Shown here: positions 36,745 to 47,058 of the stretch, piece after piece | Numbering within the stretch: the stretch's first letter is position 1 | Layout of the letters: each line of letters starts with the position of its first letter | From: Burkholderiaceae bacterium | GTDB lineage: Bacteria > Pseudomonadota > Gammaproteobacteria > Burkholderiales > Burkholderiaceae_B | Reading direction: 5' to 3' | Length of the DNA: 64,000 nucleotides | NCBI GenBank assembly: GCA_004322135.1 | Contig: SCSG01000038.1 | Location: 62,001 to 126,000, forward strand | Notes under the pieces: generated by a model | The model's database searches: none | What the model saw: only the letters and a program-made list of their open reading frames with translations | What the model was told of the DNA's origin: nothing | Position numbers and translations under genes: made by a program

Positions 36745-37323
36745 ATGGCTTTTACGCTCCCACCCCTTCCATATGCAATGGATGCCTTGGCCCCCACTAT
36801 TTCCAAGGAAACGCTTGAGTACCACTACGGCAAACACCATCAGTCCTATGTCACCAACCTGAATAAGCTTACCGAAGGCACCGAATTCGCATCGGCTTCA
36901 CTTGAAAATGTCATCAAGAAAGCGTCTGGCGGTCTATTCAACAATGCCGCGCAGGTCTGGAACCACACCTTCTACTGGAACAGCCTGTCACCCAAAGGCG
37001 GCGGCGAACCCACGGGTAAACTGCTTACCGCCATCAACGCTAAATGGGGCAGCGTTGCGGCTTTCAAAGAAGCCTTCAGCAAATCGGCCGGCGGCAATTT
37101 CGGGTCTGGCTGGACCTGGCTGGTAAAGAAGCCTGACGGCTCGCTCGACATCGTCAATACCAGCAATGCAGCCACCACGGTTACGACTTCCGATGTGGCA
37201 CTGCTCACCTGTGACGTCTGGGAGCATGCTTATTACATTGACTATCGCAATGCACGCCCGAAATACCTGGAAGGCTACTGGAAGCTGGTCAACTGGGATT
37301 TTGCTGCCAAGAATCTGGGATAA
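36745..37323 (+). CDS. sodB: Iron superoxide dismutase
   Basis: The 192-residue enzyme dismutates superoxide in the cytoplasm. Metal ligands are visible: His in [11 protein letters not shown], His in QVWNHTFYW, and Asp and His in [13 protein letters not shown]. The Gln in NNAAQVWNH points to the iron type. The start at 36745 has GAAGGA upstream; an in-frame TTG at 36739 is not needed. The AT-rich leader (36660-36725) probably contains the promoter. Confidence 0.96.
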   Translation: MAFTLPPLPYAMDALAPTISKETLEYHYGKHHQSYVTNLNKLTEGTEFASASLENVIKKASGGLFNNAAQVWNHTFYWNSLSPKGGGEPTGKLLTAINAKWGSVAAFKEAFSKSAGGNFGSGWTWLVKKPDGSLDIVNTSNAATTVTTSDVALLTCDVWEHAYYIDYRNARPKYLEGYWKLVNWDFAAKNLG

Positions 37324-37407
37324 CTCGTAGCGCGCCGCCTCTGGCGGCTGTTGTCTTGCGGCCCGAAGGGCTGGAAGGCACATACGAACGCACGCAGTTG
37401 AACGGCT

Positions 37408-37449
37408 CCCCAAAGGTCGGACACTTGTCCTGCCTTTGGGGGTTTTTTT
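37408..37449 (+). terminator. Intrinsic terminator after sodB
   Basis: CCCCAAAGG and CCTTTGGGG form a 9-bp stem with a 16-base loop, followed by seven T residues. It ends the sodB transcript. The rest of 37324-37649 contains no recognisable gene. Confidence 0.85.
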
Positions 37450-37649
37450 GCGCCTGTGTCAAGCCGAAAGAGCGGAACGAGTGGTGGCACAGGGGGAACG
37501 GCCTGGTCGGTGTGTCCGATTTTTATCGCTCGAAGCACGTAGCGGCATGGCGCGGCGACTCTGTCAGGTTCCACCAGACCGGATTCGTCAAAAGAATGAG
37601 CTAACATAGCAGCATTATCCTATTGACTTTTGACTTCGCAGGCCCAGAA

Positions 37650-38858
37650 ATGACAACAAACCAAGCTTTTATTTGCGATGCAATCCGCACCCCGTTCGGA
37701 CGCTACGGTGGCTCTTTGGCCAAGGTTCGCGCCGACGATCTGGCCGCCATCCCCATCAAGGCGCTTATGCAGCGCAATGCCGGTGTCGACTGGTCCCGCC
37801 TGGATGATGTGTTGTACGGCTGTGCCAATCAGGCAGGCGAAGACAATCGCAATGTGGCCCGTATGGCGCTGCTTCTTGCCGGATTGCCAGTCAACGTCCC
37901 CGGGGGAACCATCAACCGCCTGTGCGGGTCCGGTATGGATGCCATCGGCACGGCGGCCCGTGCCATCCGGTCGGGCGACGCCAACTTCTTCCTGGCTGGC
38001 GGAGTCGAAAGCATGAGCCGGGGACCCTTCGTCATCGGCAAGTCCGAGACAGCCTTTTCGCGTAGCGCGGCCATCTACGACACGACCATAGGTTGGCGCT
38101 TTGTCAATAAGCTCATGAAGGCGCAGTATGGTGTCGATTCCATGCCTGAAACGGCTGAGAACGTTGCCACGCAATTCAAGGTCTCACGTAAAGATCAGGA
38201 TATCTTCGCGCTGTCCAGCCAGACCAAAGCGGCGGCAGCCCAAAAATCGGGGGTTCTGGCGGAAGAAATCACGGCGGTTACCGTCCCGCAGAAGAAGGGC
38301 GATCCAGTTATCGTCGATACCGACGAGCACCCGCGCGCAACAAGCATGGAAGCATTGGCGCGCCTCAAGCCTATCGTGCGCCCCGACGGCACAATCACGG
38401 CGGGTAACGCTTCAGGCGTGAACGACGGCGCCTGCGCGTTGATCGTGGCGTCCGAGGCGGCCGCCAAGGCTCAGGGCCTTACGCCGCGCGCCCGCGTGGT
38501 GGCCATGGCTGTGGCCGGTGTGGAACCTCGTATTATGGGCATGGGGCCAGCGCCCGCTTCACAAAAAGTGCTGGCACTGACTGGCCTCAAAATCGAGCAG
38601 ATGGATGTCATCGAGCTTAATGAAGCGTTTGCGTCACAGGGGCTGGCCGTATTGCGTACCCTGGGTGTCCCTGACGACGACGCGCGTGTCAACCCCAATG
38701 GGGGTGCCATAGCGTTGGGCCATCCGTTGGGTGCAAGTGGGTCCCGTCTGGTCATTACCGCAGTCAATCAGCTGCATCGCGTAAAGGGGCGTTATGCGTT
38801 GTGCACGATGTGCATTGGCGTTGGCCAGGGTATTGCCGTCATTCTTGAACGGGTTTGA
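37650..38858 (+). CDS. Acetyl-CoA acyltransferase, PcaF-like thiolase
   Basis: This 402-residue thiolase has the nucleophilic cysteine in NRLCGSGMDA near residue 90, the catalytic histidine in GGAIALGHPLGASG near residue 352, and the second cysteine in CTMCIGVGQG. The sequence resembles 3-oxoadipyl-CoA thiolases (PcaF/PaaJ), but no beta-ketoadipate or phenylacetate genes are adjacent. It may act in aromatic or fatty acid catabolism. The ATG at 37650 has a weak ribosome binding site. Confidence 0.88.
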   Translation: MTTNQAFICDAIRTPFGRYGGSLAKVRADDLAAIPIKALMQRNAGVDWSRLDDVLYGCANQAGEDNRNVARMALLLAGLPVNVPGGTINRLCGSGMDAIGTAARAIRSGDANFFLAGGVESMSRGPFVIGKSETAFSRSAAIYDTTIGWRFVNKLMKAQYGVDSMPETAENVATQFKVSRKDQDIFALSSQTKAAAAQKSGVLAEEITAVTVPQKKGDPVIVDTDEHPRATSMEALARLKPIVRPDGTITAGNASGVNDGACALIVASEAAAKAQGLTPRARVVAMAVAGVEPRIMGMGPAPASQKVLALTGLKIEQMDVIELNEAFASQGLAVLRTLGVPDDDARVNPNGGAIALGHPLGASGSRLVITAVNQLHRVKGRYALCTMCIGVGQGIAVILERV

Positions 38859-38941
38859 CCGTGCGACAGCCTTGAACGGCTGAACGTTTCAGCATGTGGC
38901 GCCATCGTTGCTTTCAAACGGGGTGGGTGGGGGCCACAGGC

Positions 38942-39415
38942 CTACGGAAGGTTGGCCGAGGGCTTGGTCGGGGGTGGGGGCAGGTCCGAAACCTTGCTTC
39001 CTGCCGCAATGTGATGGGCCACAAACCAGCCCTGCTTCATTTCGAGCGCGTAGCGAATCGGCCCGAGCGGGCAGTGGGCCGCTTCGCTTAAAGGCTGCAT
39101 GTCGTCGGTGTTGATGACGGTCCCGTGGTCGTCGATGAAGGCTATTGACAGTGGGAGTGTCGTGTCTTTCATCCAGAAGCAGTAGACATCCACTGTGTCA
39201 AACACGAAAATCATGCCGTGTCCGTTAGGCAGGGATGCCCGGCTCATGAGCCCGTGGGTGCGGCTGGCCTTGGTGGCGGCAATTTCTGCAGTAACAGTCT
39301 GATTGCCGATTTTCAGTTTGGTGGTTGGCAGTGATGCAGCTTGTGCGGCCGCCATCGGCGGAATTACACTGAGGGCCAGCATTGCAGCCAAGCCAATAAA
39401 GGCGCGCAAGGTCAT
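38942..39415 (-). CDS. DUF192-family exported protein
   Basis: The 157-residue protein has an N-terminal signal peptide (MTLRAFIGLAAMLALSVIPP, cleavage near AAAQA). The DUF192 domain follows, with GLMSRASLPNGHGMIFVFD and FWMKDTTLPLSIAFID. The family has no established function. It stands alone on the minus strand between the thiolase and the cold-shock gene. Confidence 0.88.
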   Translation of the reverse strand: MTLRAFIGLAAMLALSVIPPMAAAQAASLPTTKLKIGNQTVTAEIAATKASRTHGLMSRASLPNGHGMIFVFDTVDVYCFWMKDTTLPLSIAFIDDHGTVINTDDMQPLSEAAHCPLGPIRYALEMKQGWFVAHHIAAGSKVSDLPPPPTKPSANLP

Positions 39416-39447
39416 TTTTGAAAGTGTGTTGCGTTATTGCACGGCAG

Positions 39448-39473
39448 AAAAAAGCGGGGTTGGAGAACCCCGT
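39448..39473 (-). terminator. Intrinsic terminator after the cold-shock gene
   Basis: ACGGGGTT and AACCCCGC form a stable stem with a 4-base loop, followed on the minus strand by TTTTTT. It separates the cold-shock gene from the DUF192 gene. Confidence 0.85.
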
Positions 39474-39517
39474 TGTCTGAAGTCAGTTGGAAATCGTTTT
39501 TATTGTTTTATCGCGCG

Positions 39518-39763
39518 CTAGGCTGCCGTAATGTTGAGAGCTTGTTTCCCCTTGGGACCCTGAGCGATTTCAAAGGCTACTTTCTGACCCTCTTTGAGGG
39601 TCTTGAAACCGTTCATTTGTATGGACGAAAAATGCGCGAACAGATCTTCGCCTCCGTTGTCTGGCGTGATGAAGCCAAATCCCTTGGCGTCATTGAACCA
39701 TTTAACGGTTCCTGTTAGCTTTTGAGTGTTCTCAGGAGTGGAGGTGGTGCTTGAATCAGACAT
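39518..39763 (-). CDS. Cold-shock domain protein
   Basis: The 81-residue protein has one cold-shock domain. RNA-binding motifs RNP1 (KGFGFITP) and RNP2-like (DLFAHFSSI) are visible after [13 protein letters not shown] 15-residue Ser/Thr-rich N-terminal extension is unusual compared with ~67-residue CspA. A 187-bp AT-rich region separates it from the divergent clpS and likely holds both promoters. Confidence 0.93.
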   Translation of the reverse strand: MSDSSTTSTPENTQKLTGTVKWFNDAKGFGFITPDNGGEDLFAHFSSIQMNGFKTLKEGQKVAFEIAQGPKGKQALNITAA

Positions 39764-39950
39764 ACGTACTGCCTCTCGACTTTAATTTAAGGTTGAAACT
39801 AGACTACAGGCGTTGCCTTTAGCCTTAAAATTTCTGGGGTGCCATAAGATAAATTCTTCGTAACACTCAGAACATTACGATAATGCGTAAGTTACCCCGA
39901 AATAGTCAACTATGGTAACTACTTATATTTAATATTTTTTTGATCTGTTC

Positions 39951-40274
39951 ATGGCTATAAACACAGATATCCAGCGCGACACCGTACTTGACCGCCAGAC
40001 TACCCGTCTGGCCCCGCCGCCCATGTACCAAGTGGTGCTGCTCAACGACGACTACACCCCCATGGAATTCGTCGTCAATGTCTTGCGACGGGTGTTCGAC
40101 AAGGGCGAGGACGAGGCTGCGCGCATCATGCTGAAGGTCCATCACGAGGGCCGCGGGGTCTGTGGGGTCTACACGCGTGACATTGCCGCCACCCGCGTCG
40201 AGATGGTGCGCCATCTTGCACAGGCCAGGCAGCATCCATTGCAATGCATTATGGAACCAGCGCCCGACGCGTAG
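39951..40274 (+). CDS. clpS: ATP-dependent Clp protease adaptor ClpS
   Basis: This 107-residue adaptor delivers N-degron substrates to ClpA. The core [18 protein letters not shown] includes the conserved Asn-Asp pair that binds the substrate N-terminus. A short flexible N-terminal tail precedes it. It lies 206 bp upstream of its partner clpA. Confidence 0.96.
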   Translation: MAINTDIQRDTVLDRQTTRLAPPPMYQVVLLNDDYTPMEFVVNVLRRVFDKGEDEAARIMLKVHHEGRGVCGVYTRDIAATRVEMVRHLAQARQHPLQCIMEPAPDA

Positions 40275-40480
40275 TGTCTTACTCCACAAGCGGCGTTCAT
40301 ACAGGTATAGTAAGAGGTAAGCGCGTCATGACGTCGTTTTCTGTGGCGGCACATATAGCACTTGATGCTATCTGGTAACAGTCGGGATGTTCCGGGTGCC
40401 ATGGCTGATACTACGGGCCAATTTAGTCATAGAATAGAATCCAATGATGTTTGTCCGCTTCGTATTGCAATGGAGGAAGC

Positions 40481-42808
40481 GTGATCTCTGAAGAACTTGA
40501 AGTCAGCCTGCATATGGCCTTTGTCGAGGCCCGCACTGCCAGACATGAATTTATAACCGTCGAGCATTTGCTGCTTTCCTTGCTGGATAATGCTGCTGCG
40601 GTTGAAGTCTTGCGTGCCTGCTCGGCCAATATCGACGGCTTGCGCCAGGATTTGCGCAAATTCATCGCCGAAAACACACCGGTTTTCCCGGGCGAAGAAG
40701 AAGTCGATACACAACCTACACTGGGTTTCCAGCGTGTCATCCAGCGTGCGATCATGCACGTCTCGTCGGGCAATTCCACCCGGAACACCGTCACCGGCGC
40801 GAACGTCCTGGTTGCCATGTACGGGGAAAAGGATTCCCACGCGGTGTACTACCTGTTGCAGCAGGGCGTGACGCGGCTCGATGTGGTTAATTTCCTCTCG
40901 CACGGCATTACGAAATCCGCCGAAGAACCCAATGTGGAATCGGCCAAACAGGCTGGTTCCAGTCCCGATGTCGAGCACAAGTCCGACCAGCAGAAGTCGC
41001 CACTTGAGCTGTATGCCCTCGACCTCAACGCCGAGGCGCGTCAGGGGCGCATCGACCCGCTCATTGGTCGCGAGCTTGAAGTCGAACGGGTCATACAGGT
41101 ACTGTGCCGGCGCCGCAAAAACAATCCGTTGCTTGTGGGCGAAGCCGGCGTTGGCAAGACAGCTATCGCCGAAGGGCTGGCGTGGCGCATTACCCAGCAC
41201 GATGTTCCCGAGATTCTTGCCAATGCTCAGGTCTTTGCGCTCGATATGGGTGCGTTACTGGCCGGCACGAAATATCGTGGCGATTTCGAACAGCGCCTGA
41301 AGGCGGTGCTCAAGTCTCTCAAGGACAATGTCAACGCTATTTTGTTTATCGACGAAATTCATACGTTGATTGGCGCTGGATCCGCTTCGGGCGGAACCCT
41401 GGACGCATCCAACCTGCTCAAGCCTGCGCTGTCGTCGGGCCAACTCAAGTGCATGGGTGCCACCACCTACAACGAGTACCGCGGCATCTTCGAAAAAGAC
41501 CACGCACTATCGCGGCGGTTTCAAAAAATCGACGTAATCGAACCCACCGTACAACAGACCATACAGATTCTGCGTGGCCTGAAGGGTCATTTCGAGGCTC
41601 ACCATGGGGTGCGCTATTCCTCGGCCGCCATCACCGCGGCTGCCGAGCTGTCGGCGCGCCACATCAACGATCGCTTCTTGCCCGACAAGGCCATCGACGT
41701 CATCGACGAGGCCGGTGCAGCGCAGCGGTTGTTGCCACGTTCACGCCAGAAAAAGTTAATCGGCAAGGCCGAAATCGAAGCCACTGTTGCCAAAATCGCG
41801 CGCATTCCGCCGCAAAGTGTTTCCAGTGACGATCGCAACCGGTTGGCTACGCTTGACCGCGATCTTAAAACAGTGGTGTTCGGTCAGGATGCAGCCATTG
41901 AGGCCTTGGCCAGTTCCATCAAGATGGCACGCTCGGGCCTCGGTAAACCCGATCGTCCCATCGGTTCTTTCTTGTTCTCGGGCCCCACTGGTGTCGGAAA
42001 AACCGAGGTGGCACGCCAACTGGCCTTTACCCTCGGTATCGAGCTCATCCGCTTCGATATGTCCGAGTACATGGAGCGCCACGCGGTTTCGCGTCTCATC
42101 GGCGCGCCTCCGGGGTATGTCGGGTTCGATCAGGGCGGGCTCCTCACCGAAGCCATCAGCAAGCAGCCGCATTGCGTGTTGTTGCTCGACGAAATCGAGA
42201 AGGCTCACCCCGACGTCTACAACATCCTGCTGCAGGTCATGGATCACGGCACCCTTACCGACAATAATGGTCGCAAGGCTGATTTCCGCAACGTCATCAT
42301 CGTCATGACGACCAATGCGGGGGCCGAGACCCTTAACCGCTCGGTGATCGGCTTTACCACGCCAACCAAGACCGGCGACGAAATGGTGGATGTCAAGCGC
42401 ATGTTCACGCCTGAATTTCGCAATCGGCTTGATGCCATCATTGGCTTTACGCCGCTCTCACGCGAAGTCATTCTGCGGGTGGTCGACAAGTTCCTCATGC
42501 AGCTTGAAGACCAGCTTCACGAAAAGCGTGTCGATGTTGTGTTTACCCAGGGGCTGCGTGATTTCCTGGCCAAAGAAGGGTTCGATCCACTTATGGGCGC
42601 GCGTCCCATGCAGCGGCTCATTCAGGACACCATTCGGCGGGCTCTGGCCGACGAACTGCTATTTGGGCGGCTGGTGGATGGCGGCAATGTCACGGTCGAT
42701 GTTGACGCGAAAGGGAAGGTTGTGCTCGACATTCCTCCCGGGTCGGGCAAAGACGCCAAAGCCAAGCCACATCCTCCCGTAGATTCGGAAATCGAGCTAG
42801 TCGACTAA
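40481..42808 (+). CDS. clpA: ATP-dependent Clp protease ATPase subunit ClpA
   Basis: The 775-residue Hsp100 unfoldase has the N-terminal double Clp-N repeat ([14 protein letters not shown]), AAA+ domain 1 with Walker [11 protein letters not shown], and domain 2 with [10 protein letters not shown]. The pore loop is GYVGFDQGG, and the ClpP-docking loop is seen as SVIGFTTPT. The GTG at 40481 has GGAGG upstream and gives the usual ISEELEVS start. It forms ClpAP with ClpP and ClpS. Its stop overlaps the pqiA start by one base. Confidence 0.96.
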   Translation: MISEELEVSLHMAFVEARTARHEFITVEHLLLSLLDNAAAVEVLRACSANIDGLRQDLRKFIAENTPVFPGEEEVDTQPTLGFQRVIQRAIMHVSSGNSTRNTVTGANVLVAMYGEKDSHAVYYLLQQGVTRLDVVNFLSHGITKSAEEPNVESAKQAGSSPDVEHKSDQQKSPLELYALDLNAEARQGRIDPLIGRELEVERVIQVLCRRRKNNPLLVGEAGVGKTAIAEGLAWRITQHDVPEILANAQVFALDMGALLAGTKYRGDFEQRLKAVLKSLKDNVNAILFIDEIHTLIGAGSASGGTLDASNLLKPALSSGQLKCMGATTYNEYRGIFEKDHALSRRFQKIDVIEPTVQQTIQILRGLKGHFEAHHGVRYSSAAITAAAELSARHINDRFLPDKAIDVIDEAGAAQRLLPRSRQKKLIGKAEIEATVAKIARIPPQSVSSDDRNRLATLDRDLKTVVFGQDAAIEALASSIKMARSGLGKPDRPIGSFLFSGPTGVGKTEVARQLAFTLGIELIRFDMSEYMERHAVSRLIGAPPGYVGFDQGGLLTEAISKQPHCVLLLDEIEKAHPDVYNILLQVMDHGTLTDNNGRKADFRNVIIVMTTNAGAETLNRSVIGFTTPTKTGDEMVDVKRMFTPEFRNRLDAIIGFTPLSREVILRVVDKFLMQLEDQLHEKRVDVVFTQGLRDFLAKEGFDPLMGARPMQRLIQDTIRRALADELLFGRLVDGGNVTVDVDAKGKVVLDIPPGSGKDAKAKPHPPVDSEIELVD

Positions 42809-44127
42809 TGGGTCGGTGGCCGGTCATTGCGTGCCCGCATTGTGCCCGCCTGCATGAGCGTTTGCCCGTTCGGGCCGGTGCAATGGCATCGTGTTCGCAA
42901 TGTGGCCATACACTGTATCGTCAAAGTCGCCTTTCGCTTTATAGCTGGATAGCCCTGGTTCTGACGGCATTGGTGATCTTTTGCGTTGCCAATTACTTCC
43001 CCATTGTGTCGCTAAGTGCCCAAGGCCTGACTATCCAGGCCACGCTGGTGGGCGCCCTGACTCTGACCTGGCAGCAGGGCCATGCTTTTCTGGCGATCAT
43101 GACCGGGCTCTTTTCTTTTGTGTTTCCCTTAGGGCAAATACTCTTTTTGCTTTGGGCGCTCATGGCACTCGTGACGCGGCGTATCCCGTGGGATTTTCAT
43201 TACGGCTTGCGTGTTTTGCGTGTCATTACCAGTTGGAGCATGGTGCCCGTTTTCCAGCTGGGCCTGCTGGTCGCCATTGTCAAATTGGCTGATATGGCCG
43301 TTATCAGCACGGGGCCGGGGCTGTGGGCATTCGCGGCGCTTACTGTCGTGATGACAGCATTGGGCCGGGTGTCGGCGACCAGAATCTGGCGTCATGCGGA
43401 GGATGCCGGTCTTGTTCCTGTCTCCGGAGCATTGTTGCGTGATGGCGACACACCAGTGGATTGTCTGGAATGCGGCTACGTGCAGCCGGTCATCCCGCGT
43501 GCGCTTCGGCAGTCATGCGCACGCTGCAGTGCGCCACTGCATCTGCGTAAGCCCAATGACGAAGGCCGAGCCTGGGCCTTCGTCATTGCCGCAGGCCTTT
43601 TGTACATCCCTGCCAACGTTTTGCCTGTGATGTATGTGCGCCTGCCCACGGGAGTAACGTCTCATACGATATTGGGCGGGGTGGTCGAGCTTTGGAGGCT
43701 GGGCTCGTGGGATCTTTCCATCATTGTTTTTATTGCCAGTGTCGTGGTTCCCATGACGAAACTGTTCGTGCTGGCTGCTCTCCTGGTAAGGCGTCCTCAT
43801 TGGCGCGGAGTGTCGATTCAACGCCAACGCACGCGTCTGTATGAAATGGTCGAGTTCGTCGGTCAGTGGTCCATGCTGGATGTTTTCGTGGTGATCTTGC
43901 TTTCGTCCATGGGCAATTTCCCGGGCATATCGCAAATTACTGCTGGTGCGGGGGCGGTCAGTTTTGGCGTGGTTGTGGTTTTGACCATGTTTGCAGCCAT
44001 GAGTTACGATCCACGTCGGGGTTGGGATAGGTTACCCTTGCATGGCGGCAGCATGATGAGTGGTTCTGGCACATTATCGGCATTGGGCGGGAACCCGACA
44101 CGCGAAGTTCATAAGGAAAATGCATGA
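42808..44127 (+). CDS. pqiA: Paraquat-inducible protein A-like membrane protein
   Basis: The 439-residue protein has two PqiA repeats. Each begins with cysteine motifs (CPHCARLHERL...CSQCGHTL and CLECGYVQ...CARCSAPLHLRK) suggesting metal-binding ribbons, followed by four membrane helices per repeat. It works with PqiB and PqiC in lipid traffic between membranes. The start overlaps the clpA stop, coupling an envelope system to a protease operon. Confidence 0.92.
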   Translation: MGRWPVIACPHCARLHERLPVRAGAMASCSQCGHTLYRQSRLSLYSWIALVLTALVIFCVANYFPIVSLSAQGLTIQATLVGALTLTWQQGHAFLAIMTGLFSFVFPLGQILFLLWALMALVTRRIPWDFHYGLRVLRVITSWSMVPVFQLGLLVAIVKLADMAVISTGPGLWAFAALTVVMTALGRVSATRIWRHAEDAGLVPVSGALLRDGDTPVDCLECGYVQPVIPRALRQSCARCSAPLHLRKPNDEGRAWAFVIAAGLLYIPANVLPVMYVRLPTGVTSHTILGGVVELWRLGSWDLSIIVFIASVVVPMTKLFVLAALLVRRPHWRGVSIQRQRTRLYEMVEFVGQWSMLDVFVVILLSSMGNFPGISQITAGAGAVSFGVVVVLTMFAAMSYDPRRGWDRLPLHGGSMMSGSGTLSALGGNPTREVHKENA

Positions 44128-45848
44128 CAGATTCTGGCTCTCCGTCGCAGCCAGGCGAGCAGGCTACTCCAGATGGTCAGAATACTTCAGGGGGTGTAGC
44201 CGTTGGCGCAGGTGGTGGTTCTTCTGTTTCAAAACCGCTGATCAAACCACGGCGTTCCCTACGCATTTCGTGGATATGGCTGGTACCGCTAGTGGCTGCC
44301 CTGATTGGCGCATCGCTGCTGGTTCAGTCGTGGGTGCGCACAGGGCCCGTCATCACGATCAGTTTTGAGTCTGCCCAGGGGCTTGAAGTTGGCCAGACCA
44401 AGATCCGGTACAAGGATGTCGTGGTAGGTGTCGTGACGGGTGTTCGCGTCTCGCACGATCGTTCCAGAGTCCTCGTCAAAGCACAGATTGACCGTGAGGG
44501 CTCGCAGTACATTACACGCAAGGGCACGCGTTTCTGGGTTGTGCGACCGCGTCTGGCAATCAGCGGAATCTCGGGGCTGAATACCCTGTTGTCCGGGCCG
44601 TACATCGCCGTGGATACGGTGCGATCCAACGAAGACGGGCCTAGCGTTGTCCATTTCGTTGGGCTTGAAAAACCCCCTGAAGTTTCAAATGACCGCTCGG
44701 GCCGGCGGTTTACGCTGCACGCCGAAGATCTGGGATCGCTGGAAGTCGGTTCGCCTGTTTATTATCGTCGGATTCCGGTGGGCAGGATCATTGACTATGC
44801 CCTCGATAAAAACGGCAAGGCGGTCGATGTGCATATTTTTGTCGATGCGCCCAACGATAAATTCGTCACGAAGGATACGCGGTTCTGGAATGCCAGCGGA
44901 ATTAATCTTTCATTGGGTGCCTCGGGCGTTACCATCAAGACCGGGTCGTTGGCCTCGGTCATTGCGGGGGGCATCGCGTTTGGAACGCCAAGCGATCTTC
45001 CGGATCCCAACGATAAGCCAGCGCCGGCGAATGCCGTGTTTACCCTGGCCACTTCCGAAGCCGAGGCCATGGCCGACCCCGACGGCACACCATTTCGGGT
45101 GGACATGATTTTTCATCAGTCGGTGCGTGGTCTCAAGCTGGGGGCCCCGATAGAGTTTCGCGGATTGAATTTGGGCAAAGTCGTCGATATCGATCTGGAG
45201 TTCGAGCCCAAAACGATCCAGTTCTATGTTTTGGTCAAGGCGTTGCTTTACCCCATGCGTTTTGGAGATGCGTATGAGCAGATGAAAGAGTTCGAAAAAA
45301 ATGCGGCCTACCCGGGGCAGTTTTTGCTTGGGCCATTAGTTAAACGGGGCATGCGTGCGCAGATTCAGGCGGCCAATCTTCTGACCGGCCAGCAGATAAT
45401 AGCGCTGGATTTCTTCCCCGACGCGCCACCGGTAAAATTTGACAGTAGCAAAATACCTATCGAATTGCCGACGATCACCGGCACCTTTGATCGTTTGCAG
45501 CAGCAGATCAGCAGCATCGTCAGCAAGATTGACGCGGTCCCGCTGGCGGGCATCAGCAGCGATCTTCAGGCCAGCCTGAAGACTCTGAACCGGACGCTCA
45601 AGGGCATTAACGGCAAAGTCACCCCGCAAGCTGCTGCAACATTGAAATCCGCGCAGAACGCGCTGGACAGGGTTGATGGTTTGCTGGACCAGGATTCCTC
45701 GACAAGCAACCACGTCGGCCAGGCATTGCGCGAGCTGACTGCTGCGGCGAAATCATTGCGAGCGTTGGCGGATTATCTGCGGACCAACCCGTCCGCTTTG
45801 CTGCGTGGGCGCAGTGCCGACACGTTGCCGCCCGCTAACGGGAACTAG
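44124..45848 (+). CDS. pqiB: PqiB-type MCE-domain protein
   Basis: This 574-residue protein has a cytoplasmic N-terminus, one membrane helix (ISWIWLVPLVAALIGASLLV, residues ~51-70) and three MCE domains in tandem. These begin at ISFESAQGLEVGQTKIRYKD, FTLHAEDLGSLEVGSPVYYR and MIFHQSVRGLKLGAPIEFRG. A long helical tail follows. PqiB forms a hexameric tube across the periplasm for lipid transport. ATGA overlap with pqiA indicates coupling. Confidence 0.93.
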   Translation: MTDSGSPSQPGEQATPDGQNTSGGVAVGAGGGSSVSKPLIKPRRSLRISWIWLVPLVAALIGASLLVQSWVRTGPVITISFESAQGLEVGQTKIRYKDVVVGVVTGVRVSHDRSRVLVKAQIDREGSQYITRKGTRFWVVRPRLAISGISGLNTLLSGPYIAVDTVRSNEDGPSVVHFVGLEKPPEVSNDRSGRRFTLHAEDLGSLEVGSPVYYRRIPVGRIIDYALDKNGKAVDVHIFVDAPNDKFVTKDTRFWNASGINLSLGASGVTIKTGSLASVIAGGIAFGTPSDLPDPNDKPAPANAVFTLATSEAEAMADPDGTPFRVDMIFHQSVRGLKLGAPIEFRGLNLGKVVDIDLEFEPKTIQFYVLVKALLYPMRFGDAYEQMKEFEKNAAYPGQFLLGPLVKRGMRAQIQAANLLTGQQIIALDFFPDAPPVKFDSSKIPIELPTITGTFDRLQQQISSIVSKIDAVPLAGISSDLQASLKTLNRTLKGINGKVTPQAAATLKSAQNALDRVDGLLDQDSSTSNHVGQALRELTAAAKSLRALADYLRTNPSALLRGRSADTLPPANGN

Positions 45849-45849
45849 C

Positions 45850-46491
45850 ATGAAGCTTACAAGATTGGTTTTAGGGGTAATGGTGGTTGGCCTGCTGGCT
45901 GGATGCGCTTCGCCCGCAAGCGAATATTTTACGTTGGTCCCGCGAGCCGCACCGGCTCGGCTGGCGCAGGCGCCCGCGCATCCTGCCTCGTTTGCCATAC
46001 GGGTGTTGCCGGTCTCCGTGCCTGAGCAGGTTGACAGGCCCCAGATCGTGCTCAGCACACCGGGTAGTGACCGCGTCACTTTGCTCAATAGCTCGTTGTG
46101 GGCCTCGCCCTTGTCGGAAGAGATTCGCCATGCGCTGTCGGGTGACTTGTCGGCGCGGCTTGGTGTCCTGGATATTCCAGCGGGGACTGTCCCTGGCTCA
46201 TTGCCGATTTGGCGCATTGGAGTCACGGTACACCGTTTTGATTCGGTTTATGACCACTTTGCTCTGCTTGACGCCACCTGGACGATGGACAAGAGTCTGG
46301 GCCGGGATGACAAGACACCCCCTCGGGTCTGTCGTGCGGTGGTTCGCGTTCCGGTGGGAACAGGGGTTATGGGCGTCGTTATAGGGCAGCAGCAGGCGCT
46401 GCAATATTTTGCCGGTGCAATAGCGTCGCAGTTGACTGGTGAAACGCTTGATGACCAGGCTGGTCGCGTCACGTTGAAGGGATGCGTTTAA
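45850..46491 (+). CDS. pqiC: PqiC-type outer-membrane lipoprotein
   Basis: The 213-residue protein begins MKLTRLVLGVMVVGLLAGCA, a lipoprotein signal with the lipobox LLAGC. The ABC-type auxiliary (DUF330) domain follows, beginning at SEYFTLVPRA. PqiC anchors the PqiB tube to the outer membrane. The ATG at 45850 follows the pqiB stop within one base. It completes pqiABC. Confidence 0.92.
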   Translation: MKLTRLVLGVMVVGLLAGCASPASEYFTLVPRAAPARLAQAPAHPASFAIRVLPVSVPEQVDRPQIVLSTPGSDRVTLLNSSLWASPLSEEIRHALSGDLSARLGVLDIPAGTVPGSLPIWRIGVTVHRFDSVYDHFALLDATWTMDKSLGRDDKTPPRVCRAVVRVPVGTGVMGVVIGQQQALQYFAGAIASQLTGETLDDQAGRVTLKGCV

Positions 46492-46539
46492 CCCTGGCCG
46501 GCTCGCCGGCCGCAGGCCAAGCGGTGGGAATCCCTTTAT

Positions 46540-46989
46540 TCAGCTGCGACCTGTGCTGCCGAACCCACCGGCGCCTCGATCGCTGTTTTCAAACTCGTCG
46601 ACAACCTCGAATTCGACCTGTTGTACAGGCACGATGACCAACTGTGCCAGGCGTTCCATGGGCTGCACTTCGAAGCGGTCCTGACCGCGATTCCAGACAG
46701 ACAGCATTAACGGCCCTTGGTAGTCCGAGTCGATCAGGCCGACCAGGTTGCCCAGGACGATACCGTGCTTGTGCCCGAGGCCCGAGCGCGGGAGGATCAT
46801 GGCGGCGTAGCCTGGGTCCGCAATATGGATCGACAGGCCGGTTGGAATAAGTGTTGTCGCGCCTGGCTCCAGTGTGACTGTCTCGTCCAGGCAGGCGCGC
46901 AGGTCCAGACCAGCCGAGCCAGCGGTCGCATAGGAGGGGAGGCTCTCGTGCATGCGGGCATCCAATATTTTTAGGGCTATTTTCTTCAC
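46540..46989 (-). CDS. dut: Deoxyuridine triphosphatase
   Basis: This 149-residue enzyme hydrolyses dUTP to dUMP, keeping uracil out of DNA. The five motifs are present, including [27 protein letters not shown] and the C-terminal [11 protein letters not shown]. It begins with GTG ([12 protein letters not shown]), matching the family N-terminus. It lies 69 nt downstream of coaBC. Confidence 0.96.
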   Translation of the reverse strand: MKKIALKILDARMHESLPSYATAGSAGLDLRACLDETVTLEPGATTLIPTGLSIHIADPGYAAMILPRSGLGHKHGIVLGNLVGLIDSDYQGPLMLSVWNRGQDRFEVQPMERLAQLVIVPVQQVEFEVVDEFENSDRGAGGFGSTGRS

Positions 46990-47058
46990 GGTGGTAGCGG
47001 GCTCTGGTTGGAAAGGGAAGTATTTTCTGTCGCCTTCAGTCGCGTTGGCGAAGGAGCG

